From Robertmurraya siralis (GTDB lineage: Bacteria > Bacillota > Bacilli > Bacillales > Cytobacillaceae), in assembly GCF_005502275.1 (NCBI RefSeq), contig NZ_SWLZ01000005.1, positions 124,001 to 188,000 on the forward strand: DNA of 64,000 nucleotides, given 5' to 3'. Positions 52,873-62,094 of the stretch are shown piece after piece. Made by a program: the position numbers and the translations under genes. Below the pieces are notes generated by a model. That model was not told the DNA's origin. It searched no databases and saw only the letters and a list, made by a program, of their open reading frames with translations. Numbering within the stretch: the first letter of the stretch is position 1; each line of letters begins with the position of its first letter.

Positions 52873-55383
52873 ATGAAAAAGAAATATCTCATACTAGGTC
52901 TTGCACTACTTTTTATGCTGCCGACAAATACAAATGTAGCTGCCGCCGAAACGAATCAGCAATTAACGCCCGGAATTAAATTAACGAAACAAAGCACAAC
53001 GATTTCTAAGCAGAAACAGTCGGTTAATATATTGGATGTTAATTTAAATGACCCTTACACGACCGTGAATTTTGGCGTATCAGACCCAATTACGAAATTA
53101 AATCCTGTTACTACTTTAGCAAAATTACATACTCGCGACAAACATCATGTCGTAGGAGCGATTAATGCTTCCTTTTTCCATATGGATAATGGCAATCCTT
53201 CTTATTTATTAGCGACAAAAAATAAGATTAATAATTTAGGAGCTGTTTCCGGTGCTGATACAGGGTATATGTATACACCAGCCGCTTTTGGGATCGATAA
53301 AAACGGAAAAGCGATTATTGATAAGTTTAAGCTGAAAATATCGATTTCACACAATAATAAAACTTATGAGCTTACGGATTTCAATCGTCAGCGTAATCCA
53401 AATGAAAGTATACTCTTCACCAAAAGTTTCCGTTACAGCAATACGAGAACAAATGCCACCGGCTTAGAAGTAGTTGTAACCGGATTGGATAAGAACCTTG
53501 ATCCAGGAGCAACCTTTGGGGAAAAGATAACGGGTAAGGTAACATCTATTAGACCTTATGGACGAACGACAAGTGCGACGATTCCAAAAAATGGTTTTGT
53601 TATATCGGCCCATGGTTCGAAGGTAGATCAAATTAGAGCGTTAAAGGTTGGCGATCCAATCTCGATTACTGTCGATATCGAGGATAAGTGGAAAGGCTCT
53701 GAATTTATGCTAGCGAGCGGCCCACTTTTAGTTCAAGGCGGAAAAGTGAACATGAGTATTAACCCAACGAGTCCACGTGCGACGCAAAGAGAGCCACGCA
53801 GTGCGGTAGCAGTCGATAAAACGGGTAAGCGTGTTTTCTTAGTTACTGTTGATGGAAGACAGAAAAACCATAGTGCAGGGATGACGCTGAAAGAATTTAG
53901 CAATTACTTATTGAGCAAGGGAGCCTATCAAGCCATCAATTTAGATGGGGGCGGTTCTACGACGATGGCTGCTAGATTGCCAGGGAACCGTTATGCAACC
54001 TTAATTAATAAGCCGTCAGATGGAAGACAGAGGTCTGTATCTGCTATTTTAGAAGCTATTAGTACGGCTCCATATGGAGACGCCGTTTCATTTAGTGCAG
54101 CCTCATCAGCAGGTGGGAAATTGGCAATGGGTGGTTCAACAACCTTTACGATATCAAATGCTTTAGATTCTTATAACAATCTCCTTACCGTTAATTATGA
54201 TAAAGTTTCCTACACGGTCGAAGGTGGAATTGGCAGAGTAGAGGGAAATAAATTTATTGCAGAAAAAGATGGGACAGGCTCTGTCACCGTTAAATATGGA
54301 AAAGCACAAAAGAAAATCCCGATTACGGTTACGGCCCCTGCCAAAATTACGGTTGAACCAAGTTCTATTAAAATCGGAATCAATCAAACACAGAATTTAT
54401 CAGTCAAAGCCTTTGATTCAAGTGGAAAAGAATTGAAAATTAATCAAGGCAATGTCAAATGGACTACAAAAGGAAATGTTGGGACGTTCTCAAGCAATGG
54501 GGCGTTTAAAGCAGCATCTGCTCCGGCAAGCGGCAGCATTATTGCCCAGCACGGGACTAAAAAGGTAGAGATTCCTGTATCCGTGACGAATAAACCAGCA
54601 CTTCTTGATGGCTTTGAATCGACCGCAAAATGGAAATCTGATAGCGTGCGTGCCAAAACATCTATTGGACTTATGAAAGACGGCATCCAAAAGGATGGAA
54701 CTGGTTACTTAAAATTGAATTATGATTTTACGAATCAGAAAGGTACAGCAGCTTCTTATGCAGTGGCAGCCAGCCGCATTAAAATGGATGGAATGCCTCA
54801 TTCCATCGGTTTATGGGTTTACGGTGATGGCAATAATCATTGGATCCGCGGACGATTATATGATGCAGCAGGAAAAGAAGTGATTGTTAACTTCACAGAA
54901 GAGGGCACGCAAAATTGGATCGGCTGGAAGTTTGTCCAAGCAACAATCCCAAAAAATGTTAAGTATCCTGTCTCTTTTGAGCGAATTTATGTTGCGGAAA
55001 CAAAGGATACAAACAAAAATAAAGGAACCATTTACTTTGATAAACTGCAGGCGATCTATCATACCCCATATACAGAAAACTATTTTGACGCAAGCAAGGC
55101 AACCAGCACGGTTAGTACTGAAAAGAAGTGGACAGTCGCTTTTAACATCGAATTGGATGAAAAATCTGTTAACAGCAAATCGATCTTTGTCGAGGATGTC
55201 CGAGGCAATCGCCTACCGGCTACGGTAAAACTTGCTGCTGATAAAAAATCAGTCATCGTGGAAGCTCCAAAAGACGGCTATGCGAAAAGTACAGCCTATC
55301 GTCTCGTCATATCAAGAGGCGTAAAATCAACGGAAGGAGCTCCAATGAAGAAGGATTACTACGTCCTCTTTAAAACAAACTAA
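52873..55383 (+). CDS. secreted phosphodiester glycosidase-family protein with Ig-like domains
   Basis: An 836-residue exported protein. A signal peptide (about 1-26) precedes a phosphodiester glycosidase (NAGPA) domain at about 90-395, with VGAINASFFHMDNGNP, EPRSAVAVDKTGKRVFLVTV and NLDGGGSTTMAARL, the family signature. Members remove GlcNAc from phosphodiester linkages, as on teichoic acids or capped sugars. Two Big_2-like domains follow at about 405-570, then a carbohydrate-binding-like beta domain at about 580-735, and an SbsA-type Ig domain at the end (about 740-836). There is no SLH. Its target may be the anionic wall polymer (inference). Confidence 0.85.
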   Translation: MKKKYLILGLALLFMLPTNTNVAAAETNQQLTPGIKLTKQSTTISKQKQSVNILDVNLNDPYTTVNFGVSDPITKLNPVTTLAKLHTRDKHHVVGAINASFFHMDNGNPSYLLATKNKINNLGAVSGADTGYMYTPAAFGIDKNGKAIIDKFKLKISISHNNKTYELTDFNRQRNPNESILFTKSFRYSNTRTNATGLEVVVTGLDKNLDPGATFGEKITGKVTSIRPYGRTTSATIPKNGFVISAHGSKVDQIRALKVGDPISITVDIEDKWKGSEFMLASGPLLVQGGKVNMSINPTSPRATQREPRSAVAVDKTGKRVFLVTVDGRQKNHSAGMTLKEFSNYLLSKGAYQAINLDGGGSTTMAARLPGNRYATLINKPSDGRQRSVSAILEAISTAPYGDAVSFSAASSAGGKLAMGGSTTFTISNALDSYNNLLTVNYDKVSYTVEGGIGRVEGNKFIAEKDGTGSVTVKYGKAQKKIPITVTAPAKITVEPSSIKIGINQTQNLSVKAFDSSGKELKINQGNVKWTTKGNVGTFSSNGAFKAASAPASGSIIAQHGTKKVEIPVSVTNKPALLDGFESTAKWKSDSVRAKTSIGLMKDGIQKDGTGYLKLNYDFTNQKGTAASYAVAASRIKMDGMPHSIGLWVYGDGNNHWIRGRLYDAAGKEVIVNFTEEGTQNWIGWKFVQATIPKNVKYPVSFERIYVAETKDTNKNKGTIYFDKLQAIYHTPYTENYFDASKATSTVSTEKKWTVAFNIELDEKSVNSKSIFVEDVRGNRLPATVKLAADKKSVIVEAPKDGYAKSTAYRLVISRGVKSTEGAPMKKDYYVLFKTN

Positions 55384-55414
55384 GCTAAAGGGGCTTTCTG
55401 ACCAGTCCTTAAAA

Positions 55415-55466
55415 CAAAGGAAGTGGAGAAAAACAGTTCGTTTTCTCCACTTCCTTTTGTATTTTT
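55415..55466 (+). terminator. terminator of the glycosidase gene, stem shared with 14784-14829
   Basis: ACAAAGGAAGTGGAGAAAA pairs with the arm at 55441-55460 (one extra T), followed by ATTTTT. The GGAAGTGGAGAAA arm is the same as at 14784-14829, although the adjoining genes are unrelated. Confidence 0.88.
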
Positions 55467-55624
55467 GAGCGATATCCTTTGATAGGAACTGGCGATATCT
55501 GCTACTTTCAGCGTGTTGTCTTCCCATGCCTCTCCGCACTCCCGCGCACGTACCGCCTACTAGAGAACGTCCACAAGCCTTCCAGAGGCCTGTGCCCTTG
55601 CTGAGTGAGCTAATAAATATAAAA

Positions 55625-55657
55625 AAACAGAACACCATGTAAGTATGTGTTCTGTTT
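55625..55657 (-). terminator. terminator of the secA2-slaP operon
   Basis: AAACAGAACAC (55625-55635) and GTGTTCTGTTT (55647-55657) pair perfectly; on the minus strand a run of seven T follows. The rest of 55467-55692 holds no gene. Confidence 0.9.
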
Positions 55658-55692
55658 AAGCGGGCAGGTCCGTTATAAATGGGATAATCCAT

Positions 55693-56580
55693 TTATTGAG
55701 CGATCGACGCTCTCCAGTTTGAAAAATCTGGGTTGTCTTTTTGCACAAGCTCTTTTGGAAAGACAAACGTCCAAGGTTTCGTAGTGTTTGCTTTCACCTC
55801 AAAGTTTTCCAGCTTAAATCCGCCTTGAGCGACAAGTTCATTGGCCGCATCCTCAATTTTTAATGGAATTTGCTGAAGATTGATGGTCTTTTCATTGCCA
55901 TTTCGAATGAGAATGGTTACGTGTAAATCGCCATTTTCATTAAATCTTGCCTGCAAACCCATGAAATTCACTTCACCATCTTTTGGCGGCTGTAAAGAAT
56001 CGACAAGCTTCACAAGTTTATCCTTTTCCTCTTGCGGAAGGGCAGACTCCCAATTTGGATCTAAATCAAGAGCATGCTTTGCTTTCAATTCAAAAGCTAA
56101 TGTCCAATTTTCTTTGCTAAATTCAGACTTTTTGATCGAGTTAGCAGGAAATAAAAATTTCCATGGTAAACTGCTCTTTCCAGGCAATTCTCCAATGCTG
56201 CTTAAGTCAAAGTTATGTCTTGCAATGATTTCATTTTTAGAATCTAACAGGATAAGTCCAATGTCTGAAAACCGTATTCCTTTATTTAAGCTATTGCGTA
56301 CGAAAGCGGTCGCCTCAATCCCACCCTCCGCAAGGTTTAATTCGATTCCCGAAATGGAAAGCTGGTTTGCCTTTAGTGGAGGCAATTCATTATTTAAAAA
56401 ACGAAGTACATAAGAATCCTCATTACTTAGTTTCCACGAAGGATGGACAAATAATTCTGTATGGATCTCTTCATCAACAGAATTTTCTTTTTCGTTCATC
56501 AGTTCATCGGAAGAAACACTACTATCTAAGCCTGTTCTTTTTACATCTTTTGGATCTTTTTTCTTAAAAATAGAAAGCAT
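55693..56580 (-). CDS. slaP: accessory Sec system S-layer assembly protein SlaP
   Basis: A 295-residue cytoplasmic protein without signal peptide or membrane helix. It has a duplicated beta domain: LKANQLSISGIELNLAEGG with WKFLFPANSIKKSEFS in the first half, and GEVNFMGLQARFNENGDL with WTFVFPKELVQKDNPDF in the second. This duplicated pattern, next to secA2, is that of the S-layer assembly protein that works with SecA2 in Bacillus anthracis to export S-layer proteins. ATG 56580 is chosen for AAAGGAGAA upstream; the longer frame from 56640 overlaps secA2. It starts 25 bases after the secA2 stop, one operon. Confidence 0.88.
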   Translation of the reverse strand: MLSIFKKKDPKDVKRTGLDSSVSSDELMNEKENSVDEEIHTELFVHPSWKLSNEDSYVLRFLNNELPPLKANQLSISGIELNLAEGGIEATAFVRNSLNKGIRFSDIGLILLDSKNEIIARHNFDLSSIGELPGKSSLPWKFLFPANSIKKSEFSKENWTLAFELKAKHALDLDPNWESALPQEEKDKLVKLVDSLQPPKDGEVNFMGLQARFNENGDLHVTILIRNGNEKTINLQQIPLKIEDAANELVAQGGFKLENFEVKANTTKPWTFVFPKELVQKDNPDFSNWRASIAQ

Positions 56581-56605
56581 TTGCCATTCTCCTTTTAGAG
56601 TAAAG

Positions 56606-58975
56606 CTAGATTTGTTTACTTTGATTAAATTCTGGAACAATTCTTTGTGCTATTTGCAAAGCACTATCTTTTTGGATTTTGTGGAATGTATATGTGAATA
56701 ATTCTAATCCTTCTTTTTGATACAGTCTCATTGGGTCCTCCTGCTGATAGTGCCGGAGTCCGATGCCTTCTTTTAATCGAGACATCGATTCAAGGTGCTG
56801 GATCCAATTATAATCTAACACGGCAATCATGGTTCCCTTTAACGCATCTTGGAAGGAGTCATCCTCTTTATAATTATCAATGATCTTTTCATACTTCTCA
56901 AGCGCTGTTGTGATACTTTCTTGAATCTCCTGCTTGCTAATGGACTCATTTCCTGCAAGTGAAATCTCTTCTCCAGCAATTAGGCTATTGATGGTTTGTG
57001 AGAGCTCGGAAAGATTCCATTCGTCAGCATCCAGCTCATCGATGCAAATTCGCTCCATCTCATGTTCTGCTGCTTCTTTAAGCATTGGAATGAAAATGGC
57101 GACCTGATTTTCTTCTTCAAGCATCCGGTTGCGCAGTGTATAAATAATTCTTCGTTGTTCATTAATAATGTCATCAAGCTTTAAGTTATACTCTCGCATC
57201 GAGAAATTGGCGCCTTCCACAATGCGCTGAACTCTTGTGACAAATTCATCAATTTTACTATTCAAGATCAAGCCATTATCATCAACTTTAAGACTCTTCT
57301 GCAGTTTTTCCAGATCATCTTTGGCGAAGCGTCTAAACATGTCATCCTCTAAGGAGATGAAGAACTGGCTTGAACCTGGATCACCTTGGCGTCCAGCTCT
57401 GCCTCGCAATTGGTTGTCAATTCTTCGGCTTTCATGCTTTTCTGTTCCAAGAACGTGAAGGCCGCCAAGTTCAGCAACACCCTCGCCTAAAATGATGTCC
57501 GTACCGCGTCCGGCCATATTGGTAGCGATGGTTATATGACCACGCTGTCCAGAATTGGCAATGAGCTGTACCTCCTGCTCAACACTTTTCGCATTTAAAA
57601 TCTCATATGGAAGCTTTGCCTTATCAAAATACTCGGCGACTTTCTCCGATTGTAAAATCGAAGTGGTGCCGACAAGTACCGGTTGTCCAGTTTTATGGCG
57701 CTTCTTTACTTCAGCAGTAACGGCCACATATTTCTCGTGCGCAGTCTTGAACACCTTATCTTCTAAGTCCATTCGGATTTTCGGTTTGTTCGTTGGAATT
57801 TGACAAACGGACATTCCGTAAACCTGCTCAAATTCCTTTTCCTCCGTTTTCGCAGTTCCCGTCATACCAGATAGATTTGGATACATTCTGAAATAATTTT
57901 GAATCGTAATCGAAGCTTGCGTTTTGTTCTCTTCGGTAATTTCTAACCCTTCTTTGGCCTCAATCGCTTGATGCAGTCCATCACTTAAGGTTCTACCATC
58001 CATGACTCGGCCTGTAAACATATCGACAAGCATGATTTTTCCATCACGAATGATATAATCAACATCCAGCGTAAACATAACATGGGCGCGCACCGCTTGT
58101 ATGACATAATGGTACAAGGTTTGATGCTCTAACTCGTATAAGTTATCAACGCCGAAAGCCTTCTCGACTTTTTCAATTCCTTCTTCCGTTAAGCTGGTTG
58201 CTTTTGTTTCTTCATCATAGTTATAATCAACATCCTTCACAAACCGTTTTGCTAAGCGTGCTGCAATATAATGCAGGTCTGTGCTCGAGGGCATTTTCCC
58301 AGCAATAATGAGAGGGGTCTTCGCTTCATCAATAAGGATACTATCGACTTCATCGATAATCGCATAATGATATGGTCGTTGAACCTTTTCTCTTACGTCT
58401 CTCACCATATTATCCCGTAAATAATCAAACCCAAATTCTGTTCCGACACCATAAGTAATGTCAGCTTGGTAAGCAAGAACTTTTTCTTCAGGCTGCATCA
58501 GTGGGACATTGATCCCAACTGTTAATCCGAGAAATTCATGGATCTGTCCAATAATTTCACGATCTCGTCTTACTAAGTATTCATTCACCGTTATAACGTG
58601 TACTCCTTTGCCTTCAAGTGCTCTTAAATAACTTGGAAGGGAGGCGACAAGGGTTTTCCCCTCACCAGTAGCCATTTCCGCTATATTGCCGTCAGAAAGG
58701 GCTAAGCCACCTACAAGCTGGACGTCAAAGTGGCGCATGCCAAGAACCCGTTTAGAGGCTTCACGGACAGTTGCGAACGCATCGACTTTAATATCATCAA
58801 GGCTGCTTCCTTCATTTAATTGCTTTTTAAATTCAACCGTTTTATTTTTTAATTCATCATCAGTTAGTGAGGCATAATGCTGTTCCAAGTCATTTATTTT
58901 TTCGACTATTTTGTAATATTTTTTTAATCTTTTTTCGTTTGTGTCTCCAAATGTATTTTTGAGAAACGTGATCAT
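56606..58975 (-). CDS. secA2: accessory preprotein translocase ATPase SecA2
   Basis: A 789-residue SecA-type ATPase. The motor has Walker A in EMATGEGKTLVA, the DEAD-like VDSILIDEAKTPL, TGTAKTEEKEFEQVYG and NMAGRGTDIILGEGV followed by QLRGRAGRQGDPG. A preprotein crosslinking region lies between. It lacks the C-terminal cysteine-rich zinc tail of housekeeping SecA and is shorter, both typical of SecA2. Paired with slaP, its likely cargo is the SLH/S-layer proteins of this window. ATG 58975 has AAGGAG upstream. It is divergent from tagO across about 400 bases. Confidence 0.93.
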   Translation of the reverse strand: MITFLKNTFGDTNEKRLKKYYKIVEKINDLEQHYASLTDDELKNKTVEFKKQLNEGSSLDDIKVDAFATVREASKRVLGMRHFDVQLVGGLALSDGNIAEMATGEGKTLVASLPSYLRALEGKGVHVITVNEYLVRRDREIIGQIHEFLGLTVGINVPLMQPEEKVLAYQADITYGVGTEFGFDYLRDNMVRDVREKVQRPYHYAIIDEVDSILIDEAKTPLIIAGKMPSSTDLHYIAARLAKRFVKDVDYNYDEETKATSLTEEGIEKVEKAFGVDNLYELEHQTLYHYVIQAVRAHVMFTLDVDYIIRDGKIMLVDMFTGRVMDGRTLSDGLHQAIEAKEGLEITEENKTQASITIQNYFRMYPNLSGMTGTAKTEEKEFEQVYGMSVCQIPTNKPKIRMDLEDKVFKTAHEKYVAVTAEVKKRHKTGQPVLVGTTSILQSEKVAEYFDKAKLPYEILNAKSVEQEVQLIANSGQRGHITIATNMAGRGTDIILGEGVAELGGLHVLGTEKHESRRIDNQLRGRAGRQGDPGSSQFFISLEDDMFRRFAKDDLEKLQKSLKVDDNGLILNSKIDEFVTRVQRIVEGANFSMREYNLKLDDIINEQRRIIYTLRNRMLEEENQVAIFIPMLKEAAEHEMERICIDELDADEWNLSELSQTINSLIAGEEISLAGNESISKQEIQESITTALEKYEKIIDNYKEDDSFQDALKGTMIAVLDYNWIQHLESMSRLKEGIGLRHYQQEDPMRLYQKEGLELFTYTFHKIQKDSALQIAQRIVPEFNQSKQI

Positions 58976-59064
58976 GTTTTACGCTCCTTCGTAGTCAATG
59001 GTTTTCGTTTTTTTGTGGAGTAGCAGCGAATGATTTGATTTTTGGAAAAATGTAAACTATCCAC

Positions 59065-59092
59065 AACTATTAATCTTATCAAATTAATAGTT
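59065..59092. promoter_or_regulatory. inverted repeat between secA2 and tagO, possible operator
   Basis: AACTATTAAT (59065-59074) and ATTAATAGTT (59083-59092) form a perfect 10-bp inverted repeat with an eight-base gap, about 90 bases upstream of the secA2 ATG. Spacing and symmetry suit a dimeric regulator. Apart from this and the ribosome sites, the 58976-59381 gap shows no gene. Confidence 0.4.
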
Positions 59093-59381
59093 CTATTACT
59101 ACTTAGATTGTCAAACTAACAATATTTGCAACTTTTTTTGGCGAATTACGTCTAAATAAATGGGGAAAAAATGCGATTGATGAGATTTTGGAGTACATAC
59201 AATTCTTTACATCTATTAAAAATGTCTGGAAAAAATCTTAAGTAAACATTATAATATTGAAATTGAAGCGTATGTATTGAGATTTTGCTGAAAAGCAGTA
59301 ACCATTTTTAGTCTAAAAAAGAGCACTTGTTGATTTTAAAAAATAATTCATTGGTTATGCTAATGGTTGAGGAGGTACTTC

Positions 59382-60425
59382 ATGTTATACCTTACCTTGT
59401 TAATATGTTTTATTACTTCGATAATTATAACACCGATCATTAAAAAATTCGCCTTGAAAATTGGCGCAGTTGACAAGCCTAACAATCGAAAAGTTCATCA
59501 AAAAATCATGCCCCGTCTTGGAGGCTTAGCGATATATATCACGTTTATTTTGGGAATTGTGATCTTGCGTCCACAGGATGAATACGCCCTTCCAATTATT
59601 TTAGGGAGTATCATTATTATCATCACAGGTATGCTTGATGATTTGTTCGAATTATCGGCAAAAGTGAAATTGATTGGTCAATTGCTTGCAGCTCTTACGG
59701 TTGTCCTTGGCGGTGTCAATGTTGAATACATTAACTTGCCATTTGGCGGCACGCTTGAGTTCGGCATTTTTAGTATTCCGCTCACGATTTTATGGATTGT
59801 CGGGATTACGAACGCCATAAATTTAATTGATGGTTTAGACGGCTTAGCAGCGGGTGTCTCCTCCATCGCCTTAATCACGATCTCAGGGATGGCGGTTTTA
59901 AAAGGGGATCCTTTCGTTGTAGCTGTCGGCTTGGTTTTATTATTTAGCACATTAGGCTTTCTATTCTATAATTTCCATCCCGCAAAGATTTTTATGGGGG
60001 ATACAGGAGCCTTATTTCTCGGCTACATGATCGCCGTTCTGTCCTTATTAGGATTTAAAAACGTCACGATGATTTCATTGATTATTCCGGTTATCATTTT
60101 GGGAGTGCCGATATCGGATACATTTTTTGCGATTATTAGACGTTTTGTGAATAAGCAGCCTTTATCAGCGCCAGATAAATCCCATTTGCACCATTGCCTA
60201 CTAAGATTAGGTTATTCCCATCGCCAAACGGTGCTCATCATATATGCAATGGCAGCGATGTTTGGTCTTGCCGCAGTCATTTTTTCGCAAGCGACCATGT
60301 GGGGAGCGCTAGTTGTTATCGCTGTTTTAGTTTTAGTTATTGAAGTGTTTGTTGAAAAGATTGGCCTTGTTAACCATGATTATAAGCCATTGTTAAAAAT
60401 GGTTAGTCAGAAGAAAAGCGAATAA
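59382..60425 (+). CDS. tagO: undecaprenyl-phosphate GlcNAc-1-phosphate transferase TagO
   Basis: A 347-residue membrane enzyme with about 11 helices of the MraY/WecA family. It primes wall polymer synthesis by placing GlcNAc-1-phosphate on undecaprenyl phosphate. Family motifs are KPNNRKVHQKIMPRLGG, GMLDDLFELSAKVKL, NAINLIDGLDGLAAG, FMGDTGALFLGY and the His-rich DKSHLHHCLLRLG. The ATG at 59382 is set by GAGGAGG at 59369-59375; a TTG at 59367 overlaps that site and was rejected. Its product would feed TagA, encoded at 22115. It has its own terminator. Confidence 0.93.
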   Translation: MLYLTLLICFITSIIITPIIKKFALKIGAVDKPNNRKVHQKIMPRLGGLAIYITFILGIVILRPQDEYALPIILGSIIIIITGMLDDLFELSAKVKLIGQLLAALTVVLGGVNVEYINLPFGGTLEFGIFSIPLTILWIVGITNAINLIDGLDGLAAGVSSIALITISGMAVLKGDPFVVAVGLVLLFSTLGFLFYNFHPAKIFMGDTGALFLGYMIAVLSLLGFKNVTMISLIIPVIILGVPISDTFFAIIRRFVNKQPLSAPDKSHLHHCLLRLGYSHRQTVLIIYAMAAMFGLAAVIFSQATMWGALVVIAVLVLVIEVFVEKIGLVNHDYKPLLKMVSQKKSE

Positions 60426-60433
60426 ATGTCAAG

Positions 60434-60466
60434 AAGCCTTGAATCTTATGATTCGAGGTTTTTTTG
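60434..60466 (+). terminator. terminator of tagO
   Basis: AAGCCTTGAATC and GATTCGAGGTTT pair with two wobble or mismatched positions, followed by T residues. Confidence 0.85.
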
Positions 60467-60529
60467 TAGTCAATTGATATGTTAAAATCCGAAATAAATT
60501 TCTCGGTTTTCAAAAGAGAGAGAATTTTC

Positions 60530-60901
60530 ATGTATCAAATGATGGATAGTAGCATTTTTATTGGCAGGATGCTTTCAATAAAACACGATTGAAGCGAAAG
60601 GTGAGGGAGAATATTGGAAGGCGCAGCTCATATAGGAGCTGACCGATTCGAACCTCTATGAGCATGGAGGAATGGAATACACTGGAGACGGGTCGCTAAC
60701 CTATGTAGCCAATTCTGAAATGGTCTGTTAGCCGAAACGGGGAGGGAAAATCAAAGGGAAGAAAGCTCTGAACTTACGGTAACCAATCATCCGCCATCCA
60801 AAGATGAAGCAGCGAGTTTGTTGGAACACAGATTGAGTGGCACACAAGTACAGGGGGGAGTATACAGAGAGAATGGATATTTACAGGTGGTCGCTAAATA
60901 A
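60530..60901 (+). pseudogene. decayed lipoprotein gene
   Basis: Pieces of an exported lipoprotein are visible. A lipobox LLAGC is followed after an in-frame stop by IEAKGEGEYWKAQLI, then after another stop by SNLYEHGGMEYTGDGSLTY. After a frame change comes LTVTNHPPSKDEAASLLEHR, ending GYLQVVAK at the TAA 60899-60901. An ATG at 60530 with AGAGAGAG upstream may be the old start. The family is unknown. It lies between tagO and the LCP gene terminator. Confidence 0.5.
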
Positions 60902-60913
60902 GACCGTTATAAA

Positions 60914-60938
60914 GGGTGTTCTAGTAGCTAGAACACCC
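60914..60938 (-). terminator. terminator of the tagU-type LCP gene
   Basis: GGGTGTTCTAG (60914-60924) and CTAGAACACCC (60928-60938) pair perfectly; on the minus strand TTTATAA follows. Confidence 0.8.
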
Positions 60939-60948
60939 CTCAACTTTG

Positions 60949-61938
60949 TTAATTTTGCGCAATATCCGGTCGTCCCAAATGGGTCTTTAAGATCCTTTTC
61001 GAGTCATCCAGAGAAAATTCATCCAGCTGATAATAGTACACTCCATCAATATAATCGTCTTCACCATCAAGGTTAATGGTATCGATATCTAGCTTTGTAC
61101 CAGCTAGAGCATAGTCGATAAAGGCATTCATATCTTTAAATGTTAAATCCGTTGCTAAATTTTCTCCCACTGCTTCGATAATGTCAGCGTATTTTGTAAT
61201 TCCTTGCACTGACACAGCTTTATTAACGATTGCTTTAATAATTTCCTGCTGTCTTTTTCCACGTTCAATGTCGTTATCTTTTTTCCGCGTTCTTGCCAAT
61301 GCAAGCGCCTCTTCACCGTCTAATTCCTGGAAGCCAGGTTCAAGATGAATCGCATTTCTTCTATCCTTCGAGTCCATTTCATTTATCGTATAGGGTACTT
61401 CCACGTCGATACCACCTAATGCGTCAACAACATCAATAAACGCATTAAAATTCATTTTGACATAATAATCAATAGGAATGTCAAATAATTCTTCAACGGT
61501 TTCAATCGTAGCGGCAGGCCCCCCGAAGGCATGGGCATGGGCAATTTTGTCTTCGTATCCTACCTCAGGAATGTAAACATAAGAATCGCGAGGGATGCTG
61601 ACGAGCTTGACCGACTTTGCCTTTTCATTAAAGGTGGCGAGCATTAAAGCATCTGATCTTGAGCCGCTATTAAAGTTTCGAGTGTCGCTATCATCTACCC
61701 CGATAATGAGCATAGATGTGTTTTCAACCTTTGGGTCTACTTTGCTGCCGGAGGCTTCAGAGCGATCGATCGGCTGATAGGAATCATTCATAACGGAGTG
61801 CGCCTTGTTGAATAGGAAGGCACCGTAACTGGTTGCTCCTAATATAAGAACAAGAATAGGAGTTAATACCCATAGCGCAAGTCTCCTACGCTTCTTTTTC
61901 TTTTTAATAGCTTTATAGCTTTGTCTATTTACAGACAT
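60949..61938 (-). CDS. tagU: LCP-family polymer ligase TagU
   Basis: A 329-residue LytR-CpsA-Psr protein. The N-terminus is very basic (KAIKKKKKRRRL), with one membrane helix at about 25-48 and an extracellular LCP domain at about 80-240. Motifs are LIIGVDDSDTR, SIPRDSYVYIPEVGYEDKI, AHAFGGPAATIETV and LARTRKKDNDIERGKRQQEI. It transfers a lipid-linked anionic polymer to peptidoglycan. The position between tagO and yvyE matches Bacillus subtilis, which supports the symbol. It shares the signature but little else with the LCP protein at 35379, so the two may handle different polymers. Confidence 0.88.
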   Translation of the reverse strand: MSVNRQSYKAIKKKKKRRRLALWVLTPILVLILGATSYGAFLFNKAHSVMNDSYQPIDRSEASGSKVDPKVENTSMLIIGVDDSDTRNFNSGSRSDALMLATFNEKAKSVKLVSIPRDSYVYIPEVGYEDKIAHAHAFGGPAATIETVEELFDIPIDYYVKMNFNAFIDVVDALGGIDVEVPYTINEMDSKDRRNAIHLEPGFQELDGEEALALARTRKKDNDIERGKRQQEIIKAIVNKAVSVQGITKYADIIEAVGENLATDLTFKDMNAFIDYALAGTKLDIDTINLDGEDDYIDGVYYYQLDEFSLDDSKRILKTHLGRPDIAQN

Positions 61939-62094
61939 ATTTACTCTCCTTAAGTAAGATTATTTGTTAGTTTATTCTATTTCTCATTGGACTAAATTAC
62001 TATACATATAAATTTTATTTTACATTTTTTTTTGCATTCCGTAAAATACATTTTAAAATGGACGCTTCAGTGGTAGTTTATGAGGGAGAATGAT

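Noticed and set aside
55880-56413. 177-codon plus-strand frame
   Set aside because: Antisense to slaP, whose protein has a clear family match, operon position and ribosome site.
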